From: Branchiostoma floridae
Taxonomy: Eukaryota; Chordata; Leptocardii; Amphioxiformes; Branchiostomatidae
Direction of reading: 5' to 3'
DNA length: 64,000 nucleotides
NCBI RefSeq assembly: GCF_000003815.2
Contig: NC_049982.1
Span: 11,560,841-11,624,840, forward strand
Shown: piece by piece, positions 11,301-23,876 of the stretch
Position numbering within the stretch: position 1 is the first letter of the stretch
Layout: each line of letters opens with the position of its first letter
Made by a program: the position numbers and the translations under genes
Notes under the pieces: generated by a model
Seen by the model: only the letters and a program-made list of their open reading frames with translations
Told to the model about the DNA's origin: nothing
Databases searched by the model: none

Positions 11301-14300
11301 CAACCCACGAAGTTTAGGTACTAATGTGCTCTTCAGAGGGTGTAGAATGGTTTTCTGATTTGTTCAAATATCTCTGATACTTTGAGAATTCCTCACCCTG
11401 TTGACAGGGCGTGCCTGCGGATGGATGAAACTTTCCCTTCCTCCGAGACAACTAGTAGTTCCAAACCTAACTTTGCCATCTCTTAAAAATTTTCATCTTT
11501 TTTAAAATTTTCTTCCACTGCAGTGAGACACTTGGGTTGTCCTAACGAGTTCCAAGAACAAGAGTATGCACACGCGTTTGACGAGGCTGCGGAGGTTCAC
11601 ATCAACGACCAGATCCAGCCCTACACCGTCAACCGGCCGGACGGAATCAGCCTGCTCAAGGTTGTTCTTCATGGGAAAGGGCTTGCCTTAAGGGGTGGGT
11701 GGGGGCTAGGGAGGGTTCTCTTCATGGTGCCAGTTGGAGGTTGAAATATACAGCATAACTTATGCACGTATTTGTCATGGTGTACAAAATTAGTAAGTAG
11801 GTGAATTGAATGATACTGGTGCTTTACCATTCTTATCTCAAGCCTAAGCGTTTCGTTCCGTGTTTGATTGAAGCAATGCGTGGACTGATGTTTGTGCCGT
11901 TAATCTAGTAAGCTCTTGTGGCATGCATCATACGTTACTCTGTACATGTGCATACTGTTATCTTCTTGAGCATTATTTTGTTTCATGAAATTATGTACTT
12001 TTATGAACAACAGGAAAAAAGGATACAACGTAAATTACCAAGCTAGCTGTGGATGTTGGTCGCAAACTCTCGCTCAAACATGTCGTTTCGTTCCAAAGGT
12101 AGCAGTGCATGAGATCGGGCACATCCTGGGGCTCGGCCATCACGAGTGGGCCAACTCCGTCATGCAGCCCAACTACGCTCCACAGCCGTACAACTTCGAG
12201 ATCGGGGCGGAGGACAGGCGGGCGGTCCAGGAGCTCGGTTATGGTGAGTACAGGGAATCTGCTAGCCAGATTGAAAATCTCTTATAGCAGCCCGTCCAAC
12301 ATTCGCCTGCGAGGAGGAGCCAGTTACAGCCCCGGACAGCAGAATTTGTGTTAGATAGACTAGGAATCTTCCAAATTCCAAATAAATTACCATGAATCTA
12401 AGGAACTTCTGTGGAATACAGATTTTATTTAATGATTGTTAATTTGTCTGCGAATACATGCCCGGGTGCTATTCGCAAGTATATGTAGTATGGAACAATG
12501 ATGATAAGTACATTGGCATTAACAGGTGGTACATATGATAATATTCAAGTTCTTTATCTACTACTGTTGGGTCTTACTTCTTCATCGGATGCCGTGGAAG
12601 ACGAAAGTATTGATTTTTCAGTAATATGCTGGTTCCTTGGTGTCACCTGTCATGCTAGAGTCAATGCTGGGGGTCTGGTTATATGCGTCAGGAGATTCTA
12701 TATTACACAAGTCACTGCTGATGCCGATTGTGGTAGCCGATGCAAATCTATTACTGTACATGGATGTCTCAAGATCGCGGAGAACATGAAACAGGTATTC
12801 TGTTGTTAGGCACCAGGCAATCTATATTTGGTAATCCAGATCAACAAACCGAGATAACGTTATATATAGCTTTGAAAGTCTTTAGCATATCTTCCTAGTC
12901 ATGTAAAGCGGGTCCACCAACGGAAGGATTGTCGTCTTTCCTGTCACGGGGGTCATGGGACACAGGTGTGAAGCGAGATGACCTTCTCCCGAGTGGGAAA
13001 ACAGGAAAACATTTGTCCCAAACATGTCCCTCTGCTAGGCAACAACAACCACGCACGACATAACAAAACAATGTTGGTAGTAACATCGTTAACTGTTACC
13101 TGTTTGCGCACCTTTAAATGCCGTGTATAACTCCCGACCCGGTGCATCAGCGTCAGGCCTGCGTGAGTTCCCGTGTCGTCATTCCGCCGGTGTCCAAGAC
13201 CTTTCTGGATACCCCGACATGCTGGACAGGTGGATTCTTCCCCATCGTCGCTTGACCCATCACCGAGGTATCTTCGGTGCACATGTTTGTCAGGGTGGGG
13301 TCTGCTCCAGGCAACGGCCTTCCATTTTCGCCACATTAAAGGTTTTTTTCCACCAAGGAGAAGGATCGATAGTGTTTGAAGAAGGGATAAAAACGTCTGT
13401 GTCAGGTCAGGTGGTGCCGAATGACGTCATGAGGGAGCTCGGCACCACGTGTTACTCCGCCTTACTCCGGAATCTTTGCGTACGTGACGGCATTGGACAA
13501 TGTTTTACTGGATCCATGAGTCACTTTGGTGCATATCCGTTTGTCTATCGGGAGCGTTTAATTTCTGTTGACAAACGAAACGACGTCATATCATATGTAT
13601 ATTTTCTATTACGGAAGGTTTACTTTTGGTTGTTAGTTTCTGAATAACGTCACCAGGTTTGTAGACATGTCTCCGGAGACAGGTTGCGTCAGCATTCACA
13701 GGGTAAGGTAGGAGGACGAGCTTCATGATTGCCTCGAGTCCCTTTACTCAAGTTCGTATAATCAAATACACTGAAACGGTGGACTATTTTCATGGTAGAC
13801 TATAAAAGACTATGGAGTATGGAAATTCTAATATTTACTGCTTTATTTTGCATGTTCTGTTTATGTTTACCTCAGAATATTTGTATTCTCTTTGTCTTGT
13901 CAGCAGCACTAGCCCTTTTTAATAGCTACATGCTACTTGAGCAGCCGTGGCCGTGGCAAGAAATTTAAAAAAATGGTTACCTTTTCCATTGTCCAATGCT
14001 CTCTAGTGTTGGCAAAACGCCAAATCCAAAAGACTAAAAGCCCAAAGCTGATTGTTTCTCTCTTGCCTGTTTTACCAGGAAAATGCGAGGAGAGGTTCGA
14101 CACCGTGTTCGACTGGGTCCGACCGAATCGAGACGAGAACGGCTACATGACGGGAGTCATCTACAACACCTTCTTCTTTGCCGACGGTCGCTACTGGATG
14201 TACGAAAACTCCAAGGGACGAACACGTTACGGGGACCCCCTCCTGATCCGCGGGGGGTGGCAGGGCATCGCGTCACGGCATATCGACGGGATCCTCCACG

Positions 14301-15539
14301 TCTGGTCAAGGACCTGGGACGTCCTCTTCTTCTTCGCAGGTACGTCTGTAATGTTCAATAACAACAAATGAGAACGAAATGAAACACCAACATGTACTCC
14401 TAGAGTATTGTACATTCTAGGTCACGATTAGTCACATGGGATTATCATTTTTCTCCCTTCTATTTGTTTAAAACAAATACAAGACGTAAATGTGAATATG
14501 ACATGTCTGTTGGGAGTTTGATTTAGATTTGGATAATGATTTTGTAACAGGCCATATGAAGAGGGAGACAATCGGTAAAAATGCCATTTAAAATGATAGG
14601 TAGTCCCGTTGCCCTTTCGACGGGCAATGCGTTGTTAATGTGTCTAGGGAACGGTATTGGAAGGCGGAGCCCATCCCTCTAAGTCCACCGCCTTTTACCT
14701 ACCCAGCTTTCGTCAGGTACTAGTACCCGTTTGACACCAAGGTGGGATAGGTGGGATAAGGAAAGTCGTGTCATGTGACTTTACCAAGGACACAACGTCT
14801 AGCTAGGAATCAAACCCGTGACATCTCAATCTCGTGTTCACTAGCATAGCCATTTGGGAATTTGAAGCCACAAGAGAATTGGCGAGGGGTGGAAATAGAT
14901 TCTCTGCAGCAAATCTCCGGTGCAAATCGTACTTGATATGTAAAAGATGTACATAAAGTCAACCTGATCTCAATCGCTTCTCTGTTCAGGTGATTCCTAT
15001 TGGGAGTACGACAGCGAGCGGGAACAGATCTACACACACGACGCCAACGGAAACCCCTTCCCCAACCTCATCAGCTACGGATTTCCCGGCATCCCCGACA
15101 ACATCGACACCGTCTACTACAACAGAAGTGCCGGCTACACCTACTTTTTTAAGGATCATCTGGTGAGTGAAGAAATATCATTTGTTTCAGGATAAAAAGC
15201 CTTTCGGTGTCAAGGAATCATAGAAGTGGAATTTTGCTGTAAACTACCAACCATTAGATATCTAAGGCACCACCTCCGTTCCAGGTATACCAATACGAAG
15301 TTGAGCGGCAGAGAGTGAGCCCGGGCTTCCCCAAGGAAATCGCTGAGGTGTTCCCAGGCGTGCCCAACAACCTGGACGCCGCCTACTACTCCTACACCCA
15401 CCAGACCACGTTTTTCTTGAAGGGGTTCGACTACTGGAGTATAAGCATCTCGACCGGAGCGATAGATGGGCCGTTTACGGTCAACGAACTGTGGCAGGAC
15501 ATCTGCAAGGTGTGGATGTGGGAGCTGGACGGGTCGTAG
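8380..15539 (+). CDS. MMP21: Matrix metalloproteinase-21-like protease, copy B (complete)
   Basis: Second, complete MMP21-type gene. Exons: 8380-8598, 9608-10316, 11205-11240, 11524-11660, 12099-12243, 14079-14339, 14990-15162, 15285-15539; phases agree throughout, giving 644 aa. A hydrophobic segment at residues ~19-40 ([12 protein letters not shown]) is a likely signal peptide. Prodomain with cysteine switch PRCGNPD (Cys171); furin-type site RRKKRG; catalytic domain with [16 protein letters not shown] and zinc site [11 protein letters not shown] (residues 371-381) plus Met-turn SVMQPNY; then hemopexin repeats ([27 protein letters not shown]). Longer than human MMP21 (569 aa, from memory), mainly in the prodomain. 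The donor after SLLK (GTTGTT) is weak, but that boundary matches copy A. Prodomain and microexon have diverged strongly from copy A, whereas hemopexin exons are similar and one is partly identical. Intron 12244-14078 holds nothing I can identify. Confidence 0.94.
9496..9543. repeat. Perfect 16-bp-arm palindrome flanked by a 10-bp direct repeat
   Basis: Arms 9501-9516 and 9519-9534 are exact reverse complements with a 2-bp centre. The 10-mer GTCCGTCCAA occurs on both sides (9496-9505 and 9534-9543), like a target duplication or a templated repair event. It lies about 65 bp before exon 2 of MMP21 copy B. Confidence 0.8.
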
Positions 15540-16770
15540 AGAACACTTTTCTTGCCTCTGCACATCACGCGGAAAAAAACTTCACAGAAGCTTTCTTGAC
15601 CCTCTTGTCGCTTCAACCGTTTAGCGGATCTATGCAGCCCCCCTCCCCACGAGTGGCCCCTGTTACGGCATAGGGCGATTTTGTGCAATACGAGTTCCAT
15701 GAAAGACCATGTAGGCTTGTCTCCGTTCTGGGGAAGTAGATGTCTAAGAGACATGTAGTTGGACTTGTAGGTTATGTCTTCACATAAGATGTACTATTTG
15801 TGTCAACTGAACAGAGGAAATTGTTAACGATAGCCGTCTCTACCGAGGCCTTTAGCTATATGATGTATGTTGTCAATTCTTGGGCGCCTTTGGATAATAC
15901 GTAAAACGTTACTTCAACCTCGGCTACTGTTTTCTATCTAAAACATTTTATAATTATTTCGAAGAGCATTGAGAGCAAATTTCTGCTCGGAGACAACCCT
16001 GCTGCAAGTGTTCCAAGTGAAGGAAAAGTCGTCAACAGATTGATTCGCGGAGGCGCCTTTGCTATCTCAGGAACTCCTGTCTAATCATGTTTTTGTCATT
16101 TATACTAAAAACATTATTTCAATGATGAAATTTTGTATATTTAAGATATTTGCCCCATTGTAAAGTCACGTGTTGTGAGAAAGTTAGTATTTATGCCCAT
16201 AGTTGTTGGTGAAGAATGTGCCTTATGAATGTGTGGATGAGCCGTACCGTAAACAGTTTCAAATCGTTTACGTAAGAACCCGCCAAGTGAGCGTTGGTAG
16301 TGTACCGGTTCAAAGATGCCCTGTGCAATAGTGCCTGCGGAAAGACAATCACACAGAAAATCATTCTCCAAGTTCTGATTCTGTAGCAGAAGTCTGCAGG
16401 GCGGTGTAGGGGGCGCGGTCAAACAAGGAGCCCGCCCATATGACAACAACGACGTTTCAAGTTTAGTTCAAACTTTTCGACGTTAGCTTTTTTCCTCGCT
16501 GGTGATATATGTTATTTCTTAAGTTTTGTTATGCCGCAGCTTAAATTATTCTTTAAAGTTATATTCAGTCAGCTTTTATCTACAAAACGACAACCGACTG
16601 GCTACATGTTGCACATGTACATGTTGGGCAAGGATATCAGTAGTATGTCTTTTCTTAAACACCATGTTCAGAGAGTATATAATACCTGCAGTTTGTCGTC
16701 TGTATGAAGTGTCATGCAGTTCCATGTACCACACGTTCTAACCAGAATAAAACAGTTCAACGTGACACAA
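15540..16770 (+). other. 3' untranslated region of MMP21 copy B with polyadenylation signal
   Basis: Runs from the TAG at 15537-15539 to AATAAA at 16746-16751, collinear with the 3' region of copy A. It has no coding content that I can support. Transcript extent is inferred. Confidence 0.55.
16242..16463 (+). repeat. Conserved 222-bp block downstream of MMP21 copy B
   Basis: Partner of 5638-5859, with the same order and orientation and about 283 bp before the polyadenylation signal. It is about 98% identical by eye, with sharp loss of identity on either side. Confidence 0.8.
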
Positions 16771-19700
16771 CTTTTGTCGGAACTTTGTTATCTATGATTA
16801 TAGTGTAGTATCTAGTTCAATGTATTATGATGTAAAAGAAAGAAAAAAAAGTGTTCGAAAAAAGTTCCATATTCAGAATATGCGAAACATCCCCTAGAAA
16901 CATACGACATGGGAGAATAGGGAGTGGGGGTGGTTCATGTTTGTTACCTTACTGAGCTCAAGTCCGTATGAGATTTGTAAGGGAATTCTTAGTCTAGGTC
17001 GCTGGAAAAATTATGGATACTGGACAAATATAACCAGATGAAATGCCAGTGGAGTTACCTGGTCACAATCCATACTCCTGGGACAGCTATATGTGTCCAA
17101 TCACTACTGTTTTTCTAGCGACCTGTGGAACCTGGTAAAGGCGGAGACTTCAATACGGACCTCATACGGACTTGTCTTGAACATATATACGACGTGTGAG
17201 CCAACCTTATGTGTTTTCAGGTGGATTTATGACTTTTCCTCGATACATCTGCAGGCTTTGTTGTGCCGCTAGATGTGCTCATTTGTATAAATGGCGACGT
17301 GGATGTTTTATTGCTTCTTCTGTTCACAAGTCGCCATCCTTTGGACAAACATTTGGTGTAGCCTGTGCCGATACAGGTGTATGGGAGACGGGTGACCGTG
17401 TTTTTAGGACATTGTTGCTGACGCCAGAGCTGACACGTAGCGTTACCACCAGCCTGCTCCAGCCCTTATCACTCGGCTGTGAGCACTTTTGAATCACCTG
17501 CAGCAGCCTGGCACCTGCCCCTCTATTTGCTCCTTATCTTCAAAAGCACGCTTTGGACCAAGCCTTGTTTTCTGATGGCACATGCTTTCTGGCCCTTTCT
17601 TCCATTGTTTCATCGGTGGCTATCAGCTCACAGGACACTTTATAAGCCGGGCATGTTTGTGCATTCTCGCGCATCTACGCAACGGAGCCTTTGATAATTG
17701 AAGCACTCCACCATCCGCAGGGACAAAAGCCACAGTCCTTTATGGCTGTATGAGGTTTAAGTGGAATTAAAAGAGCTCCCACCGTGATAAGTCGACTTGT
17801 TTAAAAGTCATTAAAACCTGGATGCAGATTAAGATATGTCCCTTTAAAAGCCATTAGTGGCAGGCGGGTAAACAACAAACTTCCTTGACGGTGAGCCCGT
17901 AGTTTGGGACAAAGTTGCGCAACACTTTTGAGAGAGTAGTAGACAATTCCATCTCCCGAAGGTACGGTGTAAAGGTAATCGGAAACTATCATGTATGAGC
18001 AAAATTCATCAGCCAACAGATCATCATCATCGCATGAAACCGCCTTCAAATGCAGGACCTTCTGATCGGACGAGAGAGATTGGTCTCAAGGCCCTCTCGA
18101 CTTGTTTTTCGGACGCTGCCGGACGGCTGTGTCCCCGCCCTAAGGCCATCATGCTATCGGTCATGATCCACAACGACCGCAAAGTTAGCCCGGCCCCTGT
18201 AATTTATTACCGTATTTTTAATGCGGTCTTTAGCTACTTCAGGATACAATTCTTGATGTACTCTACATCTGGTCTTCAGCGCACCTGCGTTGTAACAAAG
18301 GGCGAGCTAGCTGGATCCATAAAGGCGTCACATGTCCACCAACTGCGCCTGAACGTCCGTGTGCTCATTTCGTGTTATTGGGTTTGCGAGGCAGAATCCA
18401 ACATTCATTACAAGCGATCCCGTCATGTGATATTGCCCTACCGCAAACACCGAGCATACTTTGTAACATTGAAGTGTACAGAAACAATGGAAGTGGCGCA
18501 CCGGTGCACATACCTGTAATACCAGAGCCGTTTGCACTGGACGTGCCATAGACAGGACAAAAACTGGGGACAAATTTTCAGCATGTTTTTATTTGAGAAG
18601 CTTTTGCCCCCGCTACTTAAATGGGTTTTTACGTTTGGGATTTAGGTCAGCCGACAAGGTAAGACGACATTTATGCGGCTAAGAATGGGCGCTGTCAGGG
18701 AGTGAGCGACACTTGGTAAACGGCAGCGTGACAGTGATTAAATCAATACTTTAATTCTCCAAGTACAGTATGTTTGTCGCTCGCTCGGTCTCCTGTACAG
18801 GTTACCCCGTTAACAGCGGAGCGCCAAGGCCCCTACAGAAAGTTCAACTGTGGAGAGGAGCAGTGCAAAAACATTCTCTCAAAGAGACTGGAAGAGATGA
18901 TAGTAATAAACTGACGGTTCAACGGTTCAAGCGAGCCAATGTTCAACGTGAAGATACTAGAAGGGTTGTCCATAGTGGCACTGAAGGTATTGAAATGACT
19001 TTGGTGCCAATGAAATTAGATAGCGCAGTGTCTCAGTCGTAATGTAGATTTGCTGGCTCCTAGCTACAGGTGGCATGTAGGGAAGAGGTACTAATTTAGT
19101 TTCAATGTTTCTGTGTAGAGCTGCAATGAACGGACCTGCAAACAAGGATTCATTCTGTTAGTGTTGCTTGTCCCTAGGCTTTGGCCCAATGCCATACGCC
19201 CACTGTCTATCTTTAACTTTATGACAGCGGTAACTACAGCAGCGGCTCAGTGGTGCGTGCAATATGGCTTACGGTGCCGCAACTCAAGTGCACTTCAACT
19301 GGTGTGGGTACGGACCTGGCAAACACCATTCACGGTAATAATGGCAAGCGAGGCTGTACTCAGCCTCTTTTATCTCTCCGATAGCTAAGGCAATACGAAA
19401 ACACATATACGTGACATTTAACTTAGGCTAAGCTAAGGTCTCCACTGGAATGTGAAAAACACCCTGCAAGCTTACACGACATAGTCGATTTTCTTGACCG
19501 ACCATAGTGCTAAGGTTCAAAATCCACATGTTTAGAATTCTTTCTATTGTGGAAAAGGTTATCAAAGTGATTGTAAATCTGTGATAGGTATTTGCGGGTC
19601 GATAATTGGGTGCCCCGACTATTAAAACAGCGTTATATCGCTATTAAAGCCGCACGGACGCGAGGCTATCAAGGCATTAGCGGAGTCTATGGCACGGGTT

Positions 19701-20611
19701 TAGTTCACTCACTCCACGAAATCTAAACTTTGCAATGCAATAAAAAGTAAAGACCTCATATGTCATAGAATGTCTGTCTTTACTCTTTACAACCTCTCAA
19801 CGTACACTTGAATAGTAAATTATTACGTGGATACTAATTAAATTTGAAATGATCTTACATATACAATGATTTAGCAGATTGTAATTCTTGTCAAAGCCGT
19901 GGAACTGGTAAAAACATGTGCCTTTCCCTTACATCAGTTAATTCTATTAGCGCTTTTTAACCACAGCAGCTGTCTCGTAAAAAAATGTGATTGGTTCAGC
20001 TTTTATTTTTAAAAGAGAGTCTTTTTCAATTACCTCCTTCGTAATTCCTCGTATTGTACAGCAACTATCTTTGTTTGTGAGAAGGAAACGGTTCGATGTA
20101 CCACGTACCAGGCATGTATTGAACCCAAGTGTCAAGTCACTTTATATATTGAGTGACTCAGCGTCATCAAGCGGCAGGTTGGTAACACGAGTCTTCGTCA
20201 CAGTGCAAAGTTCGGCTCTCCCCCTTCACCAAACGTGTAGAATGTTATAGCAATTGCTGCGTCCTTCGACCTTGATTTTACAGATAAGTGACATTTTCAT
20301 ACGATCATATTAACTACGATTTGAATTAGTAACTTTGAGAATGCCCAAAAATGGGTAGCGACGGAATGAAAGGCTATGGAAGAGCATAAAGGAAATACTG
20401 CTGTGTTGTTGACAGCAACCTTTAAGATAAACAAATGCAACTTATCTGGCCAAGAAAACGTTCTAAAAAGAAAGTTCTTCAGTCTTTCTCGTACTCCTAT
20501 TTATTGCACTGTCTGTATTAGAAAGTGCTCGAAGTTTTTATATACAAATGTATCTTTTTTATATCGTTGTTCTTTCCAATCTAGTACATCAGAAAATAGA
20601 CTTAATTTACT

Positions 20612-20668
20612 GGACATAGGAGGTTTCTTTTACACAACCTGGTTGTGTAAAAGAAAACTCTTATGTCC
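20612..20668. repeat. Near-perfect 57-bp palindrome
   Basis: Arms 20612-20639 and 20641-20668 (28 bp each) are reverse complements with two mismatches around a single central base. With so short a centre it is a DNA palindrome, or a foldback remnant, rather than a typical microRNA precursor. Confidence 0.85.
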
Positions 20669-21558
20669 TATGATCTACCAACCTGATGAAATTATTTTCG
20701 AGACATAATTTACTAATGCGACGCTCTCGTTACAAACAAACAGTCCGAGTGGACGTTTTTTTGCGACGACCGACTTTCATGTTGTTGTGGAGGGATCAAA
20801 CATTAGAGGAGGCATAGCGACACAAACAGGTCGGATACAATGTGGAAGTTATCGCGCGTTTTCACCAACAGCTATCAGAACTGGTAAACAGGCTATCAGT
20901 CATTCCATCTCATACTGACGTGCTTGAGTCAGAAAAATTGGATTGTATAATGTATCCACAAACAAAATAACTTCTGGCTCATGCGGTGAGAAAGTTTTGA
21001 AAGAGACCATTCCACAAGCCTGACTCATACCGGACCAAACGTTTGGTTTCCACCCAGAAACCGCCGTTTTTTCTGATAAACACGGTTAAACAACGCTCCT
21101 CTCCATGGTAAATACGCCCAGTGCGATCAAAGGCCGGAATTCCTGTCTTTCTTCTTTAGCAGAAAAACACGGACCACGTACTCCCTACTCCCCCTCCACG
21201 TGATGATCTTATTTTGCAAGTTCTCCGTGCGCGATAACGTCTGTATGGACGTGTTTGTGTAGCTTGGTTCGTGCAATGTTTAAAAGAGGATTATGTCACA
21301 TCACCACATTCTAACTACTAAGGGTAATAGCACTAGACATCCAAGTCAACGAGAAAGTACATGTATGAGGAACAGTCGACATGAGACAGAAACATTCCTA
21401 TACACAAACTCATACGGTAACGATTTGGCTTAACTTGGGATGTATACTTGTCTTTTTCATTCAGTTGGCACATTCCAAGAACCAATCCCGTATGTCTATG
21501 GTTACGTCTATCCCATGATACTCTGGAGCGTTCTCCAGGGCAGAGGACCGTGCGACGT

Positions 21559-21930
21559 TTTCTCGACAAGGAGTCAAGGACTATTCCTTAAAATCAACTT
21601 TTGAGAAGGATTGTATAGGAAAGAGTGGGGAGGCAGAGTAAAAGAAAAACGCCAATGCAATTAAAAATAAGCTGCTAGGGGGCCGAGACAAATAACTTCT
21701 TCCTGACATAAAAAACTATCAGCTATTTGTAATTTGAGTCAGATCGCGTCCGTTCTCTCGGATAAGGACTATTCCTTAAAATCAAGAATTGAGAAGAATT
21801 GTATCGGAAAGAGTGGTGTGACAGAGTAAAAGAAAAACGTCAATTCAATTTCAGAACAAGCTGCTAGGGGTTCCAAACAACCAAACCTACACCACTGCTT
21901 CCTGACATCAAAAACTATCTGGGACCAAGG
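21559..21930. repeat. Imperfect direct duplication, unit about 160-180 bp
   Basis: The segment from about 21559 to 21720 is repeated from about 21752 to 21930. Shared landmarks, in order: GGACTATTCCTTAAAATCAA, GGAAAGAGTGG, CAGAGTAAAAGAAAAACG, AAGCTGCTAGGGG, CTTCCTGACAT and AAAAACTATC. Spacing is about 186 bp and identity roughly 80% by eye. No coding content. Confidence 0.8.
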
Positions 21931-23876
21931 AGCTTTCATCAACTTATTTCTTGCTGGGACCAAAAAAAGGAAGAAAAAAAACATAAGATACGAAAGCCTA
22001 AAGTTCTGCTGCAGTACCAAGGAAAGCTACATGATGGCCTATTACCGGCTTTTGTCTTGCCATAATCTACTAAATAAAACAAATTCCAATACAAAATTCA
22101 CACACACAAACACACTGGGCAACAACAACTAGTATCAGAAATTAAGACAGTAGAACTGAAATGGTGTTCATATACTGCATTTCTTCTTATCACCAATAGT
22201 GACATTTCCATCTGTGGCCATTGTCAGTACTGTGACTGTATAGATTTTGTAGATTAGTGTGTCTACAACAGCTTGCGATATACTGATAGTTTAAAATTAA
22301 AAGGGAAAACGTAGATATCATAAAACAAGTATTGCACTGAAAACCACCTTTGATCAGTAAGGCACTAAGATGGTCATTGTGTTTTTGAGCAAGGCCATTA
22401 TGCAGTCTGGTCGTCTACAATGTACATATGTACAGTACATACATGTACATAAACATGTCCACTATTTCCACAATTTTGAATACATCCCCAAGAAAGGTAA
22501 CCAGCATGTCTTATCTTAGTTATATTCTGAGTTATGATGATACTGAGCGAGTCCAGGCCCTTATTAGGGGTATCACATCTGTCAGAGTTACCCTCCTTAC
22601 CCAAGAGGACAGTTAACGTTACATAGCATCCAACAATGACGTTAGCCCCCCTACTGTTTAAAGGCCTCAGAGACTACTTAGCAGGATAAACTGGCACTTG
22701 AAGTCGACACATCACAAGTACCTCTGAGCTACACTGTGTCTAATTAGGCTGAGGAACAATGATTTTCCCCAGCTTTAGTCCAAGCAGTGCCGAGTCGTTA
22801 GGGTTCGTTACAGCATAGCTACATCAGCAGTGGAATATCGAATGTAGAAGATGGCACTCAGGCTATGAAATGTCTGACAACAATTTACAAGAGTCTTTAG
22901 CAGGTACATTGGGAAGTACATTGCAATGAATTGGGCATTACACACCTGATACCCAAACACAGGACACCAGAAAGTATCGTACAACTTGCAACACCCCATC
23001 ACTGAATACAGTATGGTCTCTGGTGAATCTTAATAGTTTTGCTTTAGTTTCTCTAAGATGTGGGGCTTAGGAATGCTAGGTATGCTGAAACATGACCATC
23101 AAGACCTATTACTGAAGTCTCTCTCTTTCAGCAGGTGGACAAACAAGGGCTAATTTCAATGGATCACCTGTGGCACTGCCTGCCTGGGATTGACTGTACA
23201 CAAATGTATTAGCATCAATAAGGATCGTCTAATGTACATGAACTGTCACACAGGGTGTCAATATGTCACATGTACGTTAATCATTGAACTGTCTGTTTTC
23301 AATGGCCCACATGTTTTCACACTTGCACAGTTTTTCACAATGCTGTAACATTACATCATAGAGTCCATATTCTGAAGTCTGTACTCTTCGAGCAGCAGAA
23401 AATACTATCTAAAGCTGCTTCTGTGCAGAGTATTTACAACCACTGCATTTTCTTATACTTTTTCATCTAGACATCTTTGCAACAAGTAAGAACTCAACTG
23501 GTACAATTCCCATTCTTCATCCCATCAAAGAGGTTATATGAGCAACCACCTTGAACCCATATAACAGTCTTTACAGAATCTCACAATACACATTCTTGGT
23601 CTGTTGTATTGGAAGTTGTAATTTACAAAATGATTGTACATGTATCTGTACAAAACTGACTGCACTTATTCTTAGCATGAAATGACCAATTTCAATGATC
23701 CATTCAAATACTGACTTCTGTCTACAACAAGAAGTGTACCTCAGTCATCTGTAGATTGTTCTGTAAGCCACGCATTACTGGATATTTTGTCCTCATTTAT
23801 CAGCGAGCATTAAAATTTACAGCCTCACAGTGAGGCGGACGGCACGTTGACAAGGTGTGACAAAAAGCTTGTACAG

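Larger units (their letters stand above)
16771..23876. other. Intergenic region between MMP21 copy B and EDRF1; no gene supported
   Basis: About 7 kb between two convergent genes. Open reading frames here (longest 174 codons, 17995-18519) show no recognisable domain, no splice-consistent continuation and no sign of conservation. The distal part presumably includes the 3'UTR of EDRF1, but I found no clear polyadenylation signal for it. Contents noted separately: a 57-bp palindrome (20612-20668), a direct duplication (21559-21930), a cluster of TACATGTA-like words near 22420-22460 and high-complexity sequence at 17100-18300 that may be regulatory. Confidence 0.6.

Noticed and set aside
13123-13647. 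174-codon open frame in an intron of MMP21 copy B
   Set aside because: No domain, low-complexity residue mix, lies between two well-supported exons and has no counterpart in copy A.
17995-18519. 174-codon open frame in the intergenic region
   Set aside because: No recognisable family, unusual Cys/His-rich composition typical of chance frames, and no flanking splice structure.
20612-20668. MicroRNA precursor at the 57-bp palindrome
   Set aside because: The centre is a single base, so there is no terminal loop, and the arms are too perfectly paired for a usual animal pre-miRNA.
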